From contig CP136064.1 in assembly GCA_032622095.1 (NCBI GenBank), positions 277,847,614-277,911,613 of the forward strand: 64,000 nucleotides of DNA, read 5' to 3'. Below are positions 1 to 9,371 of the stretch, piece by piece. Each line of letters opens with the position of its first letter. The stretch's first letter is position 1. A program made the position numbers and the translations under genes. The notes below the pieces were generated by a model. The model was given only the letters and a program-made list of their open reading frames with translations, was not told the origin of the DNA and ran no database searches. Origin of the DNA: Siphonodentalium dalli (Eukaryota > Mollusca > Scaphopoda > Gadilida > Siphonodentaliidae).

Positions 1-165
1 TCCTATTTATAACTGGTTGGAACATAGTTATTGTTGAAAAGGATTTTGAGACATCTAGCTGTTATGCGTTGCCATAATGTTTGCTTCATTAAATTACACG
101 CTTTAAATGTCTGGTTTATGGAAAAAATTATAATCATTTCTGATTATTTGTGTGAAATTTGATCC

Positions 166-179
166 GTTTCCATGACAAC
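166..179. promoter_or_regulatory. RFX/X-box-like motif 1
   Basis: GTTTCCATGACAAC fits the imperfect palindrome bound by RFX-family factors (GTTNCCATGGNAAC-type X-box). The match is seen in sequence; binding is inference. The same 14-mer recurs at 666-679 and the full palindrome is at 323-336. Such motifs also occur inside invertebrate repeats, so the cluster may be repeat-derived. Confidence 0.3.
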
Positions 180-322
180 AGCTGAATAAACCTCAACAGT
201 GACCCTAAGAAGAAGTCTGGATTAAAATTGCTGTCATAGAAAACAAATTATTTGTGTTACAAGGGTTATCATAAAGACTTCATTTCTTTCCAATAATGCC
301 ATTTAATTTTTTTTTCAATATC

Positions 323-336
323 GTTTCCATGGTAAC
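323..336. promoter_or_regulatory. RFX/X-box-like motif 2 (perfect palindrome core)
   Basis: GTTTCCATGGTAAC is the best of the three X-box-like sites: the halves GTTTCC and GGTAAC match as inverted half-sites except for one base. It lies 157 bp after site 1. Function is inferred only from similarity to the RFX consensus. Confidence 0.35.
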
Positions 337-665
337 AGTTATTTCTCAGGGTATTGTGCCTTTTCGGCAGTTTTATCCAAATTAGTTTGAAGTACATGTA
401 TGAAGCTATCACAATATGTATAAATTATTACTGTAATTGATGTAATATCTAATAAATGTTCCAATTCCAAACTTATTGCTTTTTTTTGCAAAAATCAACA
501 GTTTTTATCCCAAAATAGTGGAATAGTTGGAAACTAGTTTTCTTGAAAAAATAACATCAATAAATTATCTTCAACATATGTTTCTGTCCTGGAATTTGCT
601 TAATTTCATTTTTACCATCTGCTGAAGGGTTTTATCTCAAAATGTGTCTACATTGTTTACACACC

Positions 666-679
666 GTTTCCATGACAAC
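666..679. promoter_or_regulatory. RFX/X-box-like motif 3
   Basis: GTTTCCATGACAAC is identical to site 1 and lies 343 bp after site 2. Flanking sequences differ among the three sites, so a recent tandem duplication is not obvious. Confidence 0.3.
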
Positions 680-1225
680 GACACCACTTTCAAAGTTTAC
701 AGCAGGGCGGAACATGAAGCTGACATCTTCTACTTTCATATGATATATAGTTTTTCCGTGTGTAAAAAAAAAAATTTAACTTGAAAAATAAGCCCCATTG
801 GGGCCCGTTCCTCTAGTATGTGACTGCATGATTTGTCTAAAAATACAGGTCAGGATAGAACAAACTCCATACCGCGCCCTCTCCGTTATCACTGCGATAG
901 ATCACTGCCGGATGGTACTTTGCAGACCGATACATTTATTTTTACGTATCGTCGGAATTATATTTAGTCACCTATTATCTAATTATTTTGGCCACCAAAA
1001 GTTTGCAATTATAGTAATTCTTTCAGTATTGATAAGAACAATATGAGCCAGATATGGATAATTTTAATGCTAAAACATAAGAACTAAGATCATTTGAGAA
1101 ATTTTCGATTCAATTTTACTTATTTCCCGTTCGCCATTTTATCCCCCTTTTTCTTTTTTATTTTTAGCATGTTACATGCTCGCCATTTTACTCCTTTTTT
1201 CACTATTATTTTTAGCATGTTATCA

Positions 1226-1247
1226 CCCCCCCCCCCCCCCCCCCCCC
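1226..1247. repeat. Poly-C run (22 C)
   Basis: Uninterrupted C tract. Several similar G/C homopolymers occur in the window: 8933-8958, 15191-15209, 21457-21474, 22403-22443, 55141-55163 and 63764-63777. The exact lengths may be affected by sequencing or assembly. Confidence 0.9.
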
Positions 1248-1514
1248 ACAACTTATCAGTAAGTTTTTAATAATTTTTCAATTTTGTGATTCTATGCGCT
1301 TCTGTATTTTTAAAATGTCTCACTTCTAGTTCTACTTTTTTGTTGATGTCCATAATTATGTCTTATGTTTGCAATTGTATTTTATGTTTAACAAGTCGAG
1401 TGTTTTAGAGCACTTTGGTGGATTTTATGGCATACAAAACAGACTGTTATTTATACAAATTCTATATTTACAAAACTGTTATTATTTATTTGTTGCATAT
1501 ATTCTGTTGAGTAT

Positions 1515-2318
1515 AAAAGGGGATGGTCCAAATGCGACAGATGTAAAAGCGAGACAGAAGACATCTCCCACATATTTTGGAACTGTGTTCACGTTCAGAA
1601 ATTCATTAAGGAACTCCGCGATTGGGGTAAAATTAACAGCATTGATCTCTGTCCCCAACAAACAACAATGATTCTCAGCTCTTCACCAACGGATCCTAAC
1701 TTTACAACTAACATGCTATGGCTCCTAATTAAACAATACATATATAGGACTAAATTCAAGCCAATTAACTTATCGCTAAATGTTTTCCTCAAAGAGTTGA
1801 ATTATAGATACCAATGTGAGAAGTATACCGCAAGATGCCAATCAAAACAAGAAAAATTTACGAAAAACTGGTTCCTTTTAGAAAAGGCTTTAAATGTGTA
1901 ACATATACCCACAAGTCAACAATAATCAACTTGAGTGTCCTGGAAATGATCTCTTCACCAACTCGAATACTCACTTAGTTATTCTAACCGGAAATACGAT
2001 ATCCCCGCCAATATCACAATGCCGTCTATGGTTAAATGTCGTACCGATACGCCGTACACAGGAAGAAAGTTGAAATATTTAAAATCTGAATTAATATATT
2101 AATTTGAACATATATTCCATTAATTCAAATTTACATGTCAGTCACTGGGAGTGCATGTGGTGTACGAAAGACGTGTAAATGAAGCGAGCGAGATGTGAGC
2201 GAATTGGAAGAATGTCACTTGATATATAATAATATGTACCTCTGTTTATGTTTACATTCCTTCATTGATGTATGTTTATTCCAATAAAAAAAAAGTAAAA
2301 AAAAAAAGGGGATGGTCC
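1515..2318 (+). mobile_element. 5'-truncated L1/Tx1-like LINE with 15-bp target-site duplication
   Basis: A direct repeat, AAAAGGGGATGGTCC, flanks the element at 1515-1529 and 2304-2318. Between the copies lies the 3' end of a LINE: an open reading frame to 1901, about 390 bp of 3' UTR, then AATAAA and an A-rich tail just before the second duplication. The truncated 5' end, poly(A) tail and target-site duplication are the hallmarks of target-primed reverse transcription. The perfect duplication and unbroken frame suggest a recent insertion. It sits 71 bp upstream of the LIM exon, in the sense direction, so its poly(A) signal could affect host transcripts (inference). Confidence 0.88.
1530..1901 (+). 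pseudogene. C-terminal fragment of LINE ORF2 with CCHC knuckle
   Basis: The frame is open from the left duplication to the TAA at 1899-1901, about 123 codons with no native start. It begins with a zinc knuckle of the form C-x2-C-x8-H-x4-C (KCDRCK...ISHIFWNC), which is typical of the extreme C-terminus of L1/Tx1-clade reverse transcriptase proteins. A Trp/Lys/Tyr-rich tail (WLLIKQYIYR...) follows. Endonuclease and reverse transcriptase domains are missing because the copy is 5'-truncated, so it cannot encode a working protein. No internal stop or frameshift is seen. Confidence 0.8.
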
Positions 2319-2389
2319 CACAAATGGCCGGATTTAGTGTAGGGTACCCGTTTAGTATTAATTTAATACCTGGCGTTCCTTGTTTTCAG

Positions 2390-2744
2390 ACAGAGTTTAC
2401 GCTGTGGATGATGATGAAGCGGTTCAAATGCGGATATCTGATGATGTACCAATCAGACGAATGCGGCCTTTAACATGCCCATCAGAATCACTGCTCTCTC
2501 GATCCGCGCCAAGTTCACCAGTCAGCCCCATTAAACCCCTGCTGGAACCAAAAAGATCACTGTCGCCCAGTCAAGCTCGTCGCGCAAATACTCCCAGTCT
2601 CGCTCGGAGACTGATTAACAGATCACTGCGTCTTCAGAAAGATGTCATTCACTGCAATGGGTGTGGCTTTCCGATTATTCAGGATAAAGACACGACATGT
2701 GCTAATGGACAGCTGTATCATCTACTTTGCTTCAAATGTGCCAA
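2390..2744 (+). CDS. LIM-domain protein, internal exon (first part of LIM zinc finger)
   Basis: A 355-nt exon bounded by a polypyrimidine acceptor (CCTTGTTTTCAG, AG at 2388-2389) and a strong donor (AA|GTGAGT). It starts with the last two bases of a codon, has 117 full codons, and ends with AA of a split codon. The first ~75 residues are Ser/Pro/Arg-rich and probably disordered, with SP and RSLSP-type sites. From about residue 85 a LIM zinc finger begins: C-x2-C-x18-H-x2-C-x2-C (CNGCGF, then QLYHLLCFKC). The domain stops at the splice site. The 33-nt exon at 25178 continues it exactly, giving Lys then the next Cys. LIM domains are double zinc fingers for protein-protein contacts, often at the actin cytoskeleton or nucleus. 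The subfamily is not recognised (LMO7/LIMCH1, MICAL or EPLIN-like are possible). The GTG/TTG or ATG starts in this stretch are not real starts. Confidence 0.85.
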
Positions 2745-3130
2745 GTGAGTACTTATGATTTGTGATATGTAATAATATATTTATTATATGCCTATACAAT
2801 AGTGGAAAATTACCGAAACATAGATCGTCGTATGTATCTCTTAGAAGGCACAGTGAAATACAATTTTGTTATTTCACTGTTGCTTTCGTTATTCACTGTA
2901 GCTTTCGTTATTTCACTGTAGCTTGCTGTGGGATTACGCAATCGCGAACCAAAACACCCAGTACATACCGGACTCTCACATGTTTGTAAACACTGTCACG
3001 CGCTTTTTAATTAAGTAGAGTTAATAATTTAATTATGAGTTAAATTTAGCAACATTGAGCATTAATAAAGTGCATATAATACAAAGAATATCGACAATTT
3101 TTTTGTTTGAATACCTGAAACGGTTAGGGT

Positions 3131-3268
3131 TCTCTATTCCGAAGATTCATTATTCCGAAGGTTCGCTATTCCGAAGGTTCATTATTCCGAGGGTTCCCTT
3201 TTCCGAAGGTTCATTATTCTGAAGGTTTGCTATTCCGAAGATTCGCTATTCCGAAGGTTTTCTATTCT
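3131..3268 (+). repeat. 16-bp tandem array, left foldback arm
   Basis: About eight degenerate copies of a 16-bp unit around TTCCGAAGGTT, alternating CGC, CAT and similar spacers. The array is inverted relative to 3931-4126. Confidence 0.8.
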
Positions 3269-3930
3269 GGGCGTATTTAACCAGAAATTTCATCAAAATT
3301 TGCACCCACACAAAAAACCACACAAGGAATGAAACATACTATTACGCTAGTACATTGTAGGGCCTACATTTATAAACCCCATTCTAATTCCCAAATTGTC
3401 CCAGATGTCGGTTATTATTAGCAAGAAGAAAGTGTCAGTTTATCGTTTATTAAGCAAAGTTGAAAACACGATGACTGCATGACTGAAATAAACTGCATGT
3501 GAAAGATACAGTCTGTCCGAACTGGCAATCTGTATTTGAAAGAAATGTTCATCTCATACCAGTCTATTCAGCGATATTCTGCTACGTTATGTTCTAGCCT
3601 CCAGTATTCATTAAGCGTTATAGCCCCACTGTAATAATCCGCCTTTAGCTGGCGTATTCTTGCCTCTAAGATTATTGAGATATTACGTCAGACGTAATGA
3701 CATTAAATCGTATGGAAACATATATAGCAATTGTGTAGGCTGCGTGACGTGAATATGTAATGAGAAATAACGTCATAAGTAATGACATTAAATCTCAAGA
3801 AAACCCGCGAAAACAAAACAATATAACATTTATTGTTTTAATGTTTTAAGTTATTTTCTTCATAAAAAGAGTCCTCATGATAATGAACCCTCTCAATACT
3901 TTAGAATATAGAATTAACATTAAATAACAA

Positions 3931-4126
3931 ACACCTTCGGAATAGCGAACCTTCGGAATAGAGAACCTTTGGAATAGCGAACCTTCGGAATAGTGAACCT
4001 TCGGAATAGCAAACCTTCGGAATAGAGAACCTTCGAAATAGCAAACCTTCGGAATAGAGAACCTTCGGAATAGTGAACCTTCGGAATAGTGAACCTTCGG
4101 AATAGCGAACCTTCGGAATAGAGACA
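3931..4126 (-). repeat. 16-bp tandem array, right foldback arm
   Basis: About twelve copies of CCTTCGGAATAGCGAA-type units, the inverse of the left arm. The repeated open frames seen on the minus strand here (SLFRRFAIPKV...) are simply the array read in three frames and are not genes. Confidence 0.85.
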
Positions 4127-4329
4127 TGTCCCCACCTGAAACATCTCATTCATGTTTGGAAAGAAAATTCACTCCTGAGATATTTTGGTATTCAAACAAC
4201 AACTGTAGGTATTCACTATGTCTTAATTTTCAACATCTATAATCTTATCGAAACTTGGGTGAATTGAAGGTCCCAGCCTCCAGTCTCAACAACATGCACA
4301 ATATCTAATTTATCACTTTCATGACGGGA

Positions 4330-4500
4330 GCTGCACTGGGGCAGCATTAAGGAACCTGTGCCTAATATTATTCACCTTGACCTTGTAAGTCAGTGCATTC
4401 TCTTATATATGCGAGGCTCCCTATTAGAGACTCGCATATATATAAGAGAGTGCACTGGCACAGGATCTTTAATGCTGCAACGATCGCAGGCTCCCGTAGG
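4330..4500. mobile_element. P3-type hairpin MITE remnant
   Basis: Holds the hairpin core with the arm ATTCTCTTATATATGCGAGG and its inverse, flanked by GGAACCTGTGCC and GGCACAGGATC. The outer part (GGGAGCTGCACTGGGGCAGC / GCTGCAACGATCGCAGGCTC) is the degenerate terminus of the family described at 25241-25495. Intact TTAA ends are not seen here. Confidence 0.6.
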
Positions 4501-4603
4501 TAAGATGCATAATTTCATAAAAATTATGAATATTTCCAATGAGTTTATTGGATGAGTCATAAAAATTTATTTTGATATGGTAAAATAAGCATGTAATATT
4601 TCT

Positions 4604-5078
4604 CCCTTTCAGTGCCAGGGGCCGATCTCATCGGCCCTAATTTACGGTTTGTAAAATCGGCCCTAAATTTTTTCTTTTTTTAAATTGTTTTTTTTAAAGA
4701 TTTTTTTGGGTTGAATTGTTTTGGGTATGGTTTATAAGCATGTTATTGCGAATTTAAAAAACAACTGGATAAAACCTTAGGGGCATGTTATAACTCAAAA
4801 CTATCACCAAGTATTCATAGTAATAATTTTGATGCCCATCAAAAACGTAAGATTCCCTAGCACTAAACCTACAAAATAAGTCTGTTAAAGAATATAAGAA
4901 AAAATTATTAAAATTGTAAAAAATTGTAAAAAATAATAACAAATGATGAAAAATTGTTAGGCCAATGCATTCTCTTATATATGCGAGGCGACCTATGGTC
5001 GACTCGCATATATAAGAGAATGCATTGGCACAGGGTATATATGGGTTGATACAAAAATCGGACCTGGCACTGAATGGG
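4604..5078. mobile_element. TTAA MITE, family P1, copy 1
   Basis: The ends read CCCTTTCAGTGCCAGG... and ...CCTGGCACTGAATGGG|TTAA. The left TTAA is mutated (TTCT). A CGGCCCTAA/GGGCCGAT-type subterminal region, an AT-rich centre and the shared hairpin core at about 4962-5032 match the copies at 28705, 58554 and 60780. CCY...RGG ends in TTAA targets are typical of piggyBac-superfamily elements. No transposase is present. Confidence 0.75.
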
Positions 5079-5167
5079 TTAAGAAGCTCTGAGTTCAGTT
5101 GGTCCTTAGAACCACATATGGGTTGACATTTGACTATAGTGTGACCTAATAAAGAATTATTTCTTAA

Positions 5168-5599
5168 AGGTGCTCAATCCGAATTAACGCTCGCAAATTA
5201 CTATTTCTTGGCTTCGGGGGGAAAAAATATTTGATTTGAGTCGAGGAACCCACCCACCAAAGCTCAGAGTGATCAGATATCGGTTTGAAATCTATTATTT
5301 TAATTTCAAGTGGCCCAGTAAACGGTCGACAAGAGGAATTTCTCTGACCAAATTGCGGATGAAGATGGATAACTCTAAAGTCAAGTGGCTTTTTTGTGTC
5401 AGATATTTGACAAACCGGCAAAATTTCGTTGACCAAAATGTTGATAAATAACAGGTTTTGGGCAATTTTGTACTATAGTTGACTGTGGTTAGCATTATTT
5501 TTGGGCAATTAATCGATTCTGATAACTCAAGCGGCATTTAAAAAAATGTTGTTGTTGGAATCTGATGAGATGGGGACCATCGAATCGGATTGAGTACCT
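5168..5599. mobile_element. TTAA inverted-repeat element, family P5, copy 1
   Basis: TTAA at 5164-5167 and 5600-5603 flank ends AGGTGCTCAATCCGA and TCGGATTGAGTACCT. The interior is partly palindromic (an ATTTGATTTGAGTCGAGGAA-type block and its degenerate inverse). Similar elements lie at 19942-20368 and 27325-27803. It is non-coding; the ORFs read through the inverted arms. Confidence 0.75.
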
Positions 5600-5689
5600 T
5601 TAATCCTTCATGCATGTGTAACACCTATTGAAATCTAGATATGGATGAATTCTGTATGAGCAGCCTGAATGTTACTCAATTAGAGGACG

Positions 5690-5960
5690 ACTTGGAAGAC
5701 AGGGACCAGCCGAGAGGGCGATGTGGGAGACAGGGACCAGCCTAGAGGGCGGTGTGGGAGACAGGGACCAGCCTAGAGAGAGACTTGGGAGACATCTTCT
5801 CCCTAAAATGTGTCACTTCTCCCTATTTTTGTGTCACTTCTCCCTATTTTTGTCCTAGGGAGAAGTGACTTCTCTCTCATATATCAGTATGCATATATGT
5901 CCCAATAGCTTATTAAAATAAATTTACTGATTATAATGGTGAACTTACTCATTATAATGG
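5690..5960. repeat. Short tandem GACAGGGACCAGCC repeat and relative of 55600-56130
   Basis: Three copies of a ~38-bp unit, GACAGGGACCAGCC(G/T)AGAGG..., are followed by two or three of CACTTCTCCCTATTTTTGTGT and an inverted echo (AGGGAGAAGTGACTTCTC). A related arrangement is at 55600-56130, interrupted there by a TTAA MITE. No gene. Confidence 0.6.
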
Positions 5961-6323
5961 TATTATCAAATATTTACACACTAAGTGTTGTCATCACTAA
6001 ATCCAGCATTCTGATTGGTCGGCGCCCACGTGGCTAGTTGCAGTTATTTCTCGGTGAATGCGCAACGCCTCATAACACCAAGCTAATAACACCATCGATA
6101 CGTCATTATGTTTGGAAAAACGAACGCGTAATGTTTTGGGCGCATTTGGACTCGCGCAGGACTGACTTAATACATCATCGGGTTTCAATATGAAGAGAAA
6201 TTGTTCCTATTAACTTTTGCCAAGGGTGCTATTGGGTATTTTGGGCTGATCTTGTCACGATACACTTTTCGATTTAAATAAATTTACAAAAGTGGCTTTT
6301 TCGCTAAATGTATATAAATATAA

Positions 6324-6477
6324 GGATTAACTGCCATGTGGACTATTTTTATGGAGATGTAACGGTGAGGTAAGTGGTCATAACTTGTATGTAAAACCCT
6401 TCGGGTTTTACACAAGTTATGTCCACTTACCTCACCGTTACATCTCCATAAAAACAGTCCACATGACAGTTAATCCT
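6324..6477. repeat. Near-perfect 150-bp palindrome with TTCG loop
   Basis: The left arm begins GGATTAACTGCCATGTGGAC and runs to GTAAAACCC. A TTCG loop follows, then GGGTTTTACACAAGTTATG and the full inverse to GTCCACATGACAGTTAATCC. The arms are about 70 bp with few mismatches. It is a hairpin-forming MITE or foldback with no coding content. Target-site duplication was not determined. Confidence 0.8.
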
Positions 6478-6524
6478 TATTTAACTCTTGTATTTCATAT
6501 TAATGATATACTTATTGGATCCAA

Positions 6525-6965
6525 GCCTGAGTTTAGTGTTCCTGTCGTTTGAAGAATGTGAATTTAGTTATGTTATCCTGCATTTTGGGATAGCAGCACT
6601 AAATTCACCCTCTGCATGGCCTCATTATGCTATATGCGACATAGACTCAGAATGAAGTTCCCAAATGGTGAATATTGTGATGTACACCCATTTGGAACCT
6701 CAATTATGCAATGTATGCAATTTGGGGATATGGAGAAACTAAAACTAAAAAAGAAATAGAATCAATGTGAAGAAGTTTCTATAGAAATTTGATAATAAAG
6801 AAACTTTTCAGAGAAGATGAGGCCTTAGCAGAAGGAGGTCCCCAGAAGGTGAATGTGGTGATGCTAGCCTGCTATGCTGGATAGCATCACTAAATTCACC
6901 ATCTGGGGACCTCATCAAGTTCTGCAAATGACAGACACACTATAATCAGGCTTGATTGGATCACA
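6525..6965. mobile_element. hAT-MITE relative (long subfamily)
   Basis: The ends resemble GCCTGAGTTTAGTGT...CTGTC and ...GACACACTATAATCAGGC. The internal modules CCCAGAAGGTGAAT.GTGATGCTA and AGCATCACTAAATTCACC form inverted pairs shared with the 255-bp MITEs (see 9372-9625). Also contained: the block GAGAAACTAAAACTAAAAAAG and TTTCTATAGAAATTTGATAA, found in copies at 22740, 43400, 56260, 56740 and 59200. Confidence 0.6.
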
Positions 6966-7045
6966 GAAAGGTGATGATATCTAGAGAGTAAAACTTCAGT
7001 CTTTATAACTTCTTCATTTTAAGTCCTTTTCTCCTTATGTACAAT

Positions 7046-7934
7046 AATACACCAGGTCAGACCAGTGAACCCTGATAATACACCAGGTCAGACCAGTGAG
7101 CACAAATAATACACCGGGTCAGACCAGTGAGCACTGATAATACACCAGGTCAGACCAGTGAGCACAAATAATACACCAGGTGAGACCAGTGAGCACAAAT
7201 AATACACCAGGTCAGACCAGTGAGCCCTGATAATACACCAGGTCAGACCAGTGAGCCCCGATAATACACCAGGTCAGACCAGTGAGCACAAATAATACAC
7301 CAGGTGAGACCAGTGAGCCCCGATAATACACCAGGTCAGACCAGTGAGCCCCGATAATACACCAGGTCAGACCAGTGAGCACAAATAATACACCAGGTCA
7401 GACCAGTGAGCCCTGATAATACACCAGGTCAGACCAGTGAGCACAAATAATACACCAGGTGAGACCAGTGAGCCCCGATAATACACCAGGTGAGACCAGT
7501 GAGCCCCGATAATACACCAGGTCAGACCAGTGAGCACAAATAATACACCAGGTCAGACCAGTGAGCCCTGATAATACACCAGGTCAGACCAGTGAGCCCC
7601 GATAATACACCAGGTCAGACCAGTGAGCACAAATAATACACCAGGTGAGACCATGCGGTGAGCCCTGATAATACACCAGGTCAGACCAGTGAGCACAAAT
7701 AATACACTAGGTCAGACCAGTGAGCACAAATAATACACCAGGTCAGACCAGTGAGCACAAATAATACACCAGGTCAGACCAGTGAGCACAAATAATACAC
7801 CAGGTCAGACCAGTGAGCCCCGATAATACACCAGGTCAGACCAGTGAGCACTGATAATACACCAGGTCAGACCAGTGAGCACAAATAATACACCAGGTGA
7901 GACCAGTGAGCCCCGATAATACACCAGGTCATAT
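7046..7934 (+). repeat. 30-bp minisatellite, about 29.5 copies
   Basis: The unit is AATACACCAGGTCAGACCAG followed by TGAG and a variable 7-mer. The 7-mer is CACAAAT, CCCCGAT, CCCTGAT or CACTGAT, and the C of GGTCAGACC is sometimes G. One unit near 7650 carries a 5-bp insertion (CCATGCGGTGAG) and one has CACTAGG. The last unit is cut after CAGGTCA, where a Tc1-like MITE follows. It is a direct-repeat array without unique spacers, so not a CRISPR. Confidence 0.95.
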
Positions 7935-7940
7935 AAACTA

Positions 7941-8466
7941 CAGTAATGCCCTAAATAATCGACTCCTTAACCACAGCAGAATTATGGGTAATTTGTGAGA
8001 GCTTTCCGATGAATGGCAACAAGCCATATTTCCGACTAAATCCTGAAAAATTACCCATAATTCGGCTATGGTTAAGAAGTCGATTACTTAACCCTTTACC
8101 CAACAAACCGGCCAAAACCGGCCAAATAAAGCTTCAACAGCCTAAAATATCTTCGGTCTGTCTCAATAGAACCATACAAATATGGATATCATTGGAACCG
8201 GCTCCTTGACCACATTGTGATAGTTACAGTTATGCCCTGTGCCAATGCATTCTCTTATATATGCGAGTCGACCATAGGTCGCCTCGCATATATAAGAGAA
8301 TGCATTGGCCATTTTTTCTTACATTCTTTAACAATTTTATAATTTTTAATGTGTTAAGCCAATGCATTCTCTTATATATGCGAGGCGACCTATGGTTGAC
8401 TCGCATATATAAGAGAATGCATTGGCACAGGGCCGTTCTGTTGGGTAAAGGGTTAGGGCATTACTG
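7941..8466. mobile_element. Tc1/mariner-like palindromic MITE (T family) carrying a nested TTAA MITE
   Basis: The ends CAGTAATGCCCTAAATAATC and ...GGGCATTACTG are flanked by TA on both sides (7939-7940, 8467-8468). The interior carries CCACAGCAGAATTATGGGTA and its inverse. The right arm is interrupted at GATTACTTA by the element 8102-8452 and resumes as GGGCATTACTG, so this element is the older host of a nested insertion. Confidence 0.85.
8102..8452. mobile_element. TTAA MITE, family P2, copy 1 (nested)
   Basis: TTAA (8098-8101) then CCCTTTACCCAACAAACCGG; the right end is GTTGGGTAAAGGG then TTAG (8453-8456, one base off TTAA). It contains two copies of the shared hairpin core in opposite orientation, at about 8241-8310 and 8358-8430. 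It is inserted in the right arm of the T-family MITE 7941-8466. Confidence 0.85.
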
Positions 8467-8932
8467 TAAATAGAGTGAAGTGATATATTGAACTATGAAA
8501 CAATTTCTCAATCCTTCCTGCATCTGTAACACTTATAGATATCTTGTATGAATTCTGTACAATCGACACTCAATTTGTACAAGCTTCGACTTCCTGCTGT
8601 CACATAATGATATAATGCAGCGCTCAGCGTGCTGCCTTTAATGAGGAAAGCATGTGGCATACATTGACTCTGCATCAGAACATATGAGATTTATCTTTAT
8701 AATCAGTCCTCAAAATATTGTGCCCGACTTATGTAGAGAGGTCCCCAGAAGGTGAATTTTGTGGTGACACTATCCCACATAGCGGGCTAGCATCACCAAA
8801 TTCTCCCTCTGGTGACCTCATTCTGCATGGCCTCAACTGCTATGGTAGAACTAGGATCAGATTGAAGTTTCCCAGTTGAAGTTTGTGATGTTCACACATT
8901 AGTCACTTCGATTATTTTGTCTTCTGCAAATC

Positions 8933-8958
8933 GGGGGGGGGGGGGGGGGGGGGGGGGG
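8933..8958. repeat. Poly-G run (26 G)
   Basis: Uninterrupted G tract preceded by CTGCAAATC and followed by TATAGAAACTGAA. It appears to be an expansion of an internal GGGG of the surrounding MITE family. Confidence 0.9.
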
Positions 8959-9371
8959 TATAGAAACTGAATAGAAGGGAAAAAGTAGAAGGGAAAAAGT
9001 AACTGAAAACAGTCTAGCATCACTAAATTGACCTTCTAAGGACTTCATTCCACTTAAGCCTCATCTTCTCTGGGAAGAATATTTATTATCAAATTAATAA
9101 GTTTTTTTTAGTTACTTCTTTAGAAAGTTTCTTTTTCTTTTTTAGTTCAGTTTCTCTATATCCCCAAATTTGCAGAAGACACATTGCATAATCGAGGTGC
9201 CTAATGGGTGCACATCACCATCTTCACAATCTGTGAACTTGAATCTGAGTCTAGGTCCCCCATAACAGATGAGGCCATGCAGAATGAGGTCCCCATAGGA
9301 TGCATTTGGTGATGCTCACCCGCTGTGCTGGGTAGCATCACTAAATTCACCCTCTGAGACCTCATTCTGCA

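Larger units (their letters stand above)
1..1514. other. AT-rich non-coding DNA upstream of the LIM exon
   Basis: No coding exon is supported here; the short ORFs have no recognisable motif. The stretch holds three RFX/X-box-like motifs, listed separately, and a run of 22 C at 1226-1247. It also holds the twice-repeated phrase CTCGCCATTTTA/GTTCGCCATTTTA next to TTTTTAGCATGTTA at about 1128-1220. The exon at 2390 belongs to a gene whose 5' part is not visible, so this is presumably intron. Confidence 0.6.
3103..4199. mobile_element. Foldback-type element with 16-bp repeat arms
   Basis: The termini TTGTTTGAATACC (3103-3115) and GGTATTCAAACAA (4187-4199) are exact inverted copies. Next to each is an array of a 16-bp unit, TATTCCGAAGGTTCGC and variants: forward at about 3131-3268 and inverted at about 3931-4126. 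Between the arms lie about 660 bp of AT-rich DNA with no gene. Tandem-repeat arms in inverted orientation resemble Foldback (FB) transposons. The target-site duplication was not resolved, and no transposase is encoded. Confidence 0.65.

Noticed and set aside
798-1046. 82-codon ORF near the left edge
   Set aside because: No motif, AT-rich hydrophobic composition, no splice signals in phase with the LIM exon.
1515-2318. Reading the L1-like fragment as part of the LIM gene
   Set aside because: Bounded by a 15-bp target duplication and poly(A) tail; a stop at 1899 and LINE-type zinc knuckle make it a retrotransposon fragment.
3846-4153. Three overlapping minus-strand ORFs with repeating LFRRFAIPKV / SEGSLFRRF peptides
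   Set aside because: They are the 16-bp tandem array of the foldback element read in all three frames; no start context or domain.
7046-7934. CRISPR-like array
   Set aside because: Eukaryotic context; units are contiguous minisatellite copies with no unique spacers.
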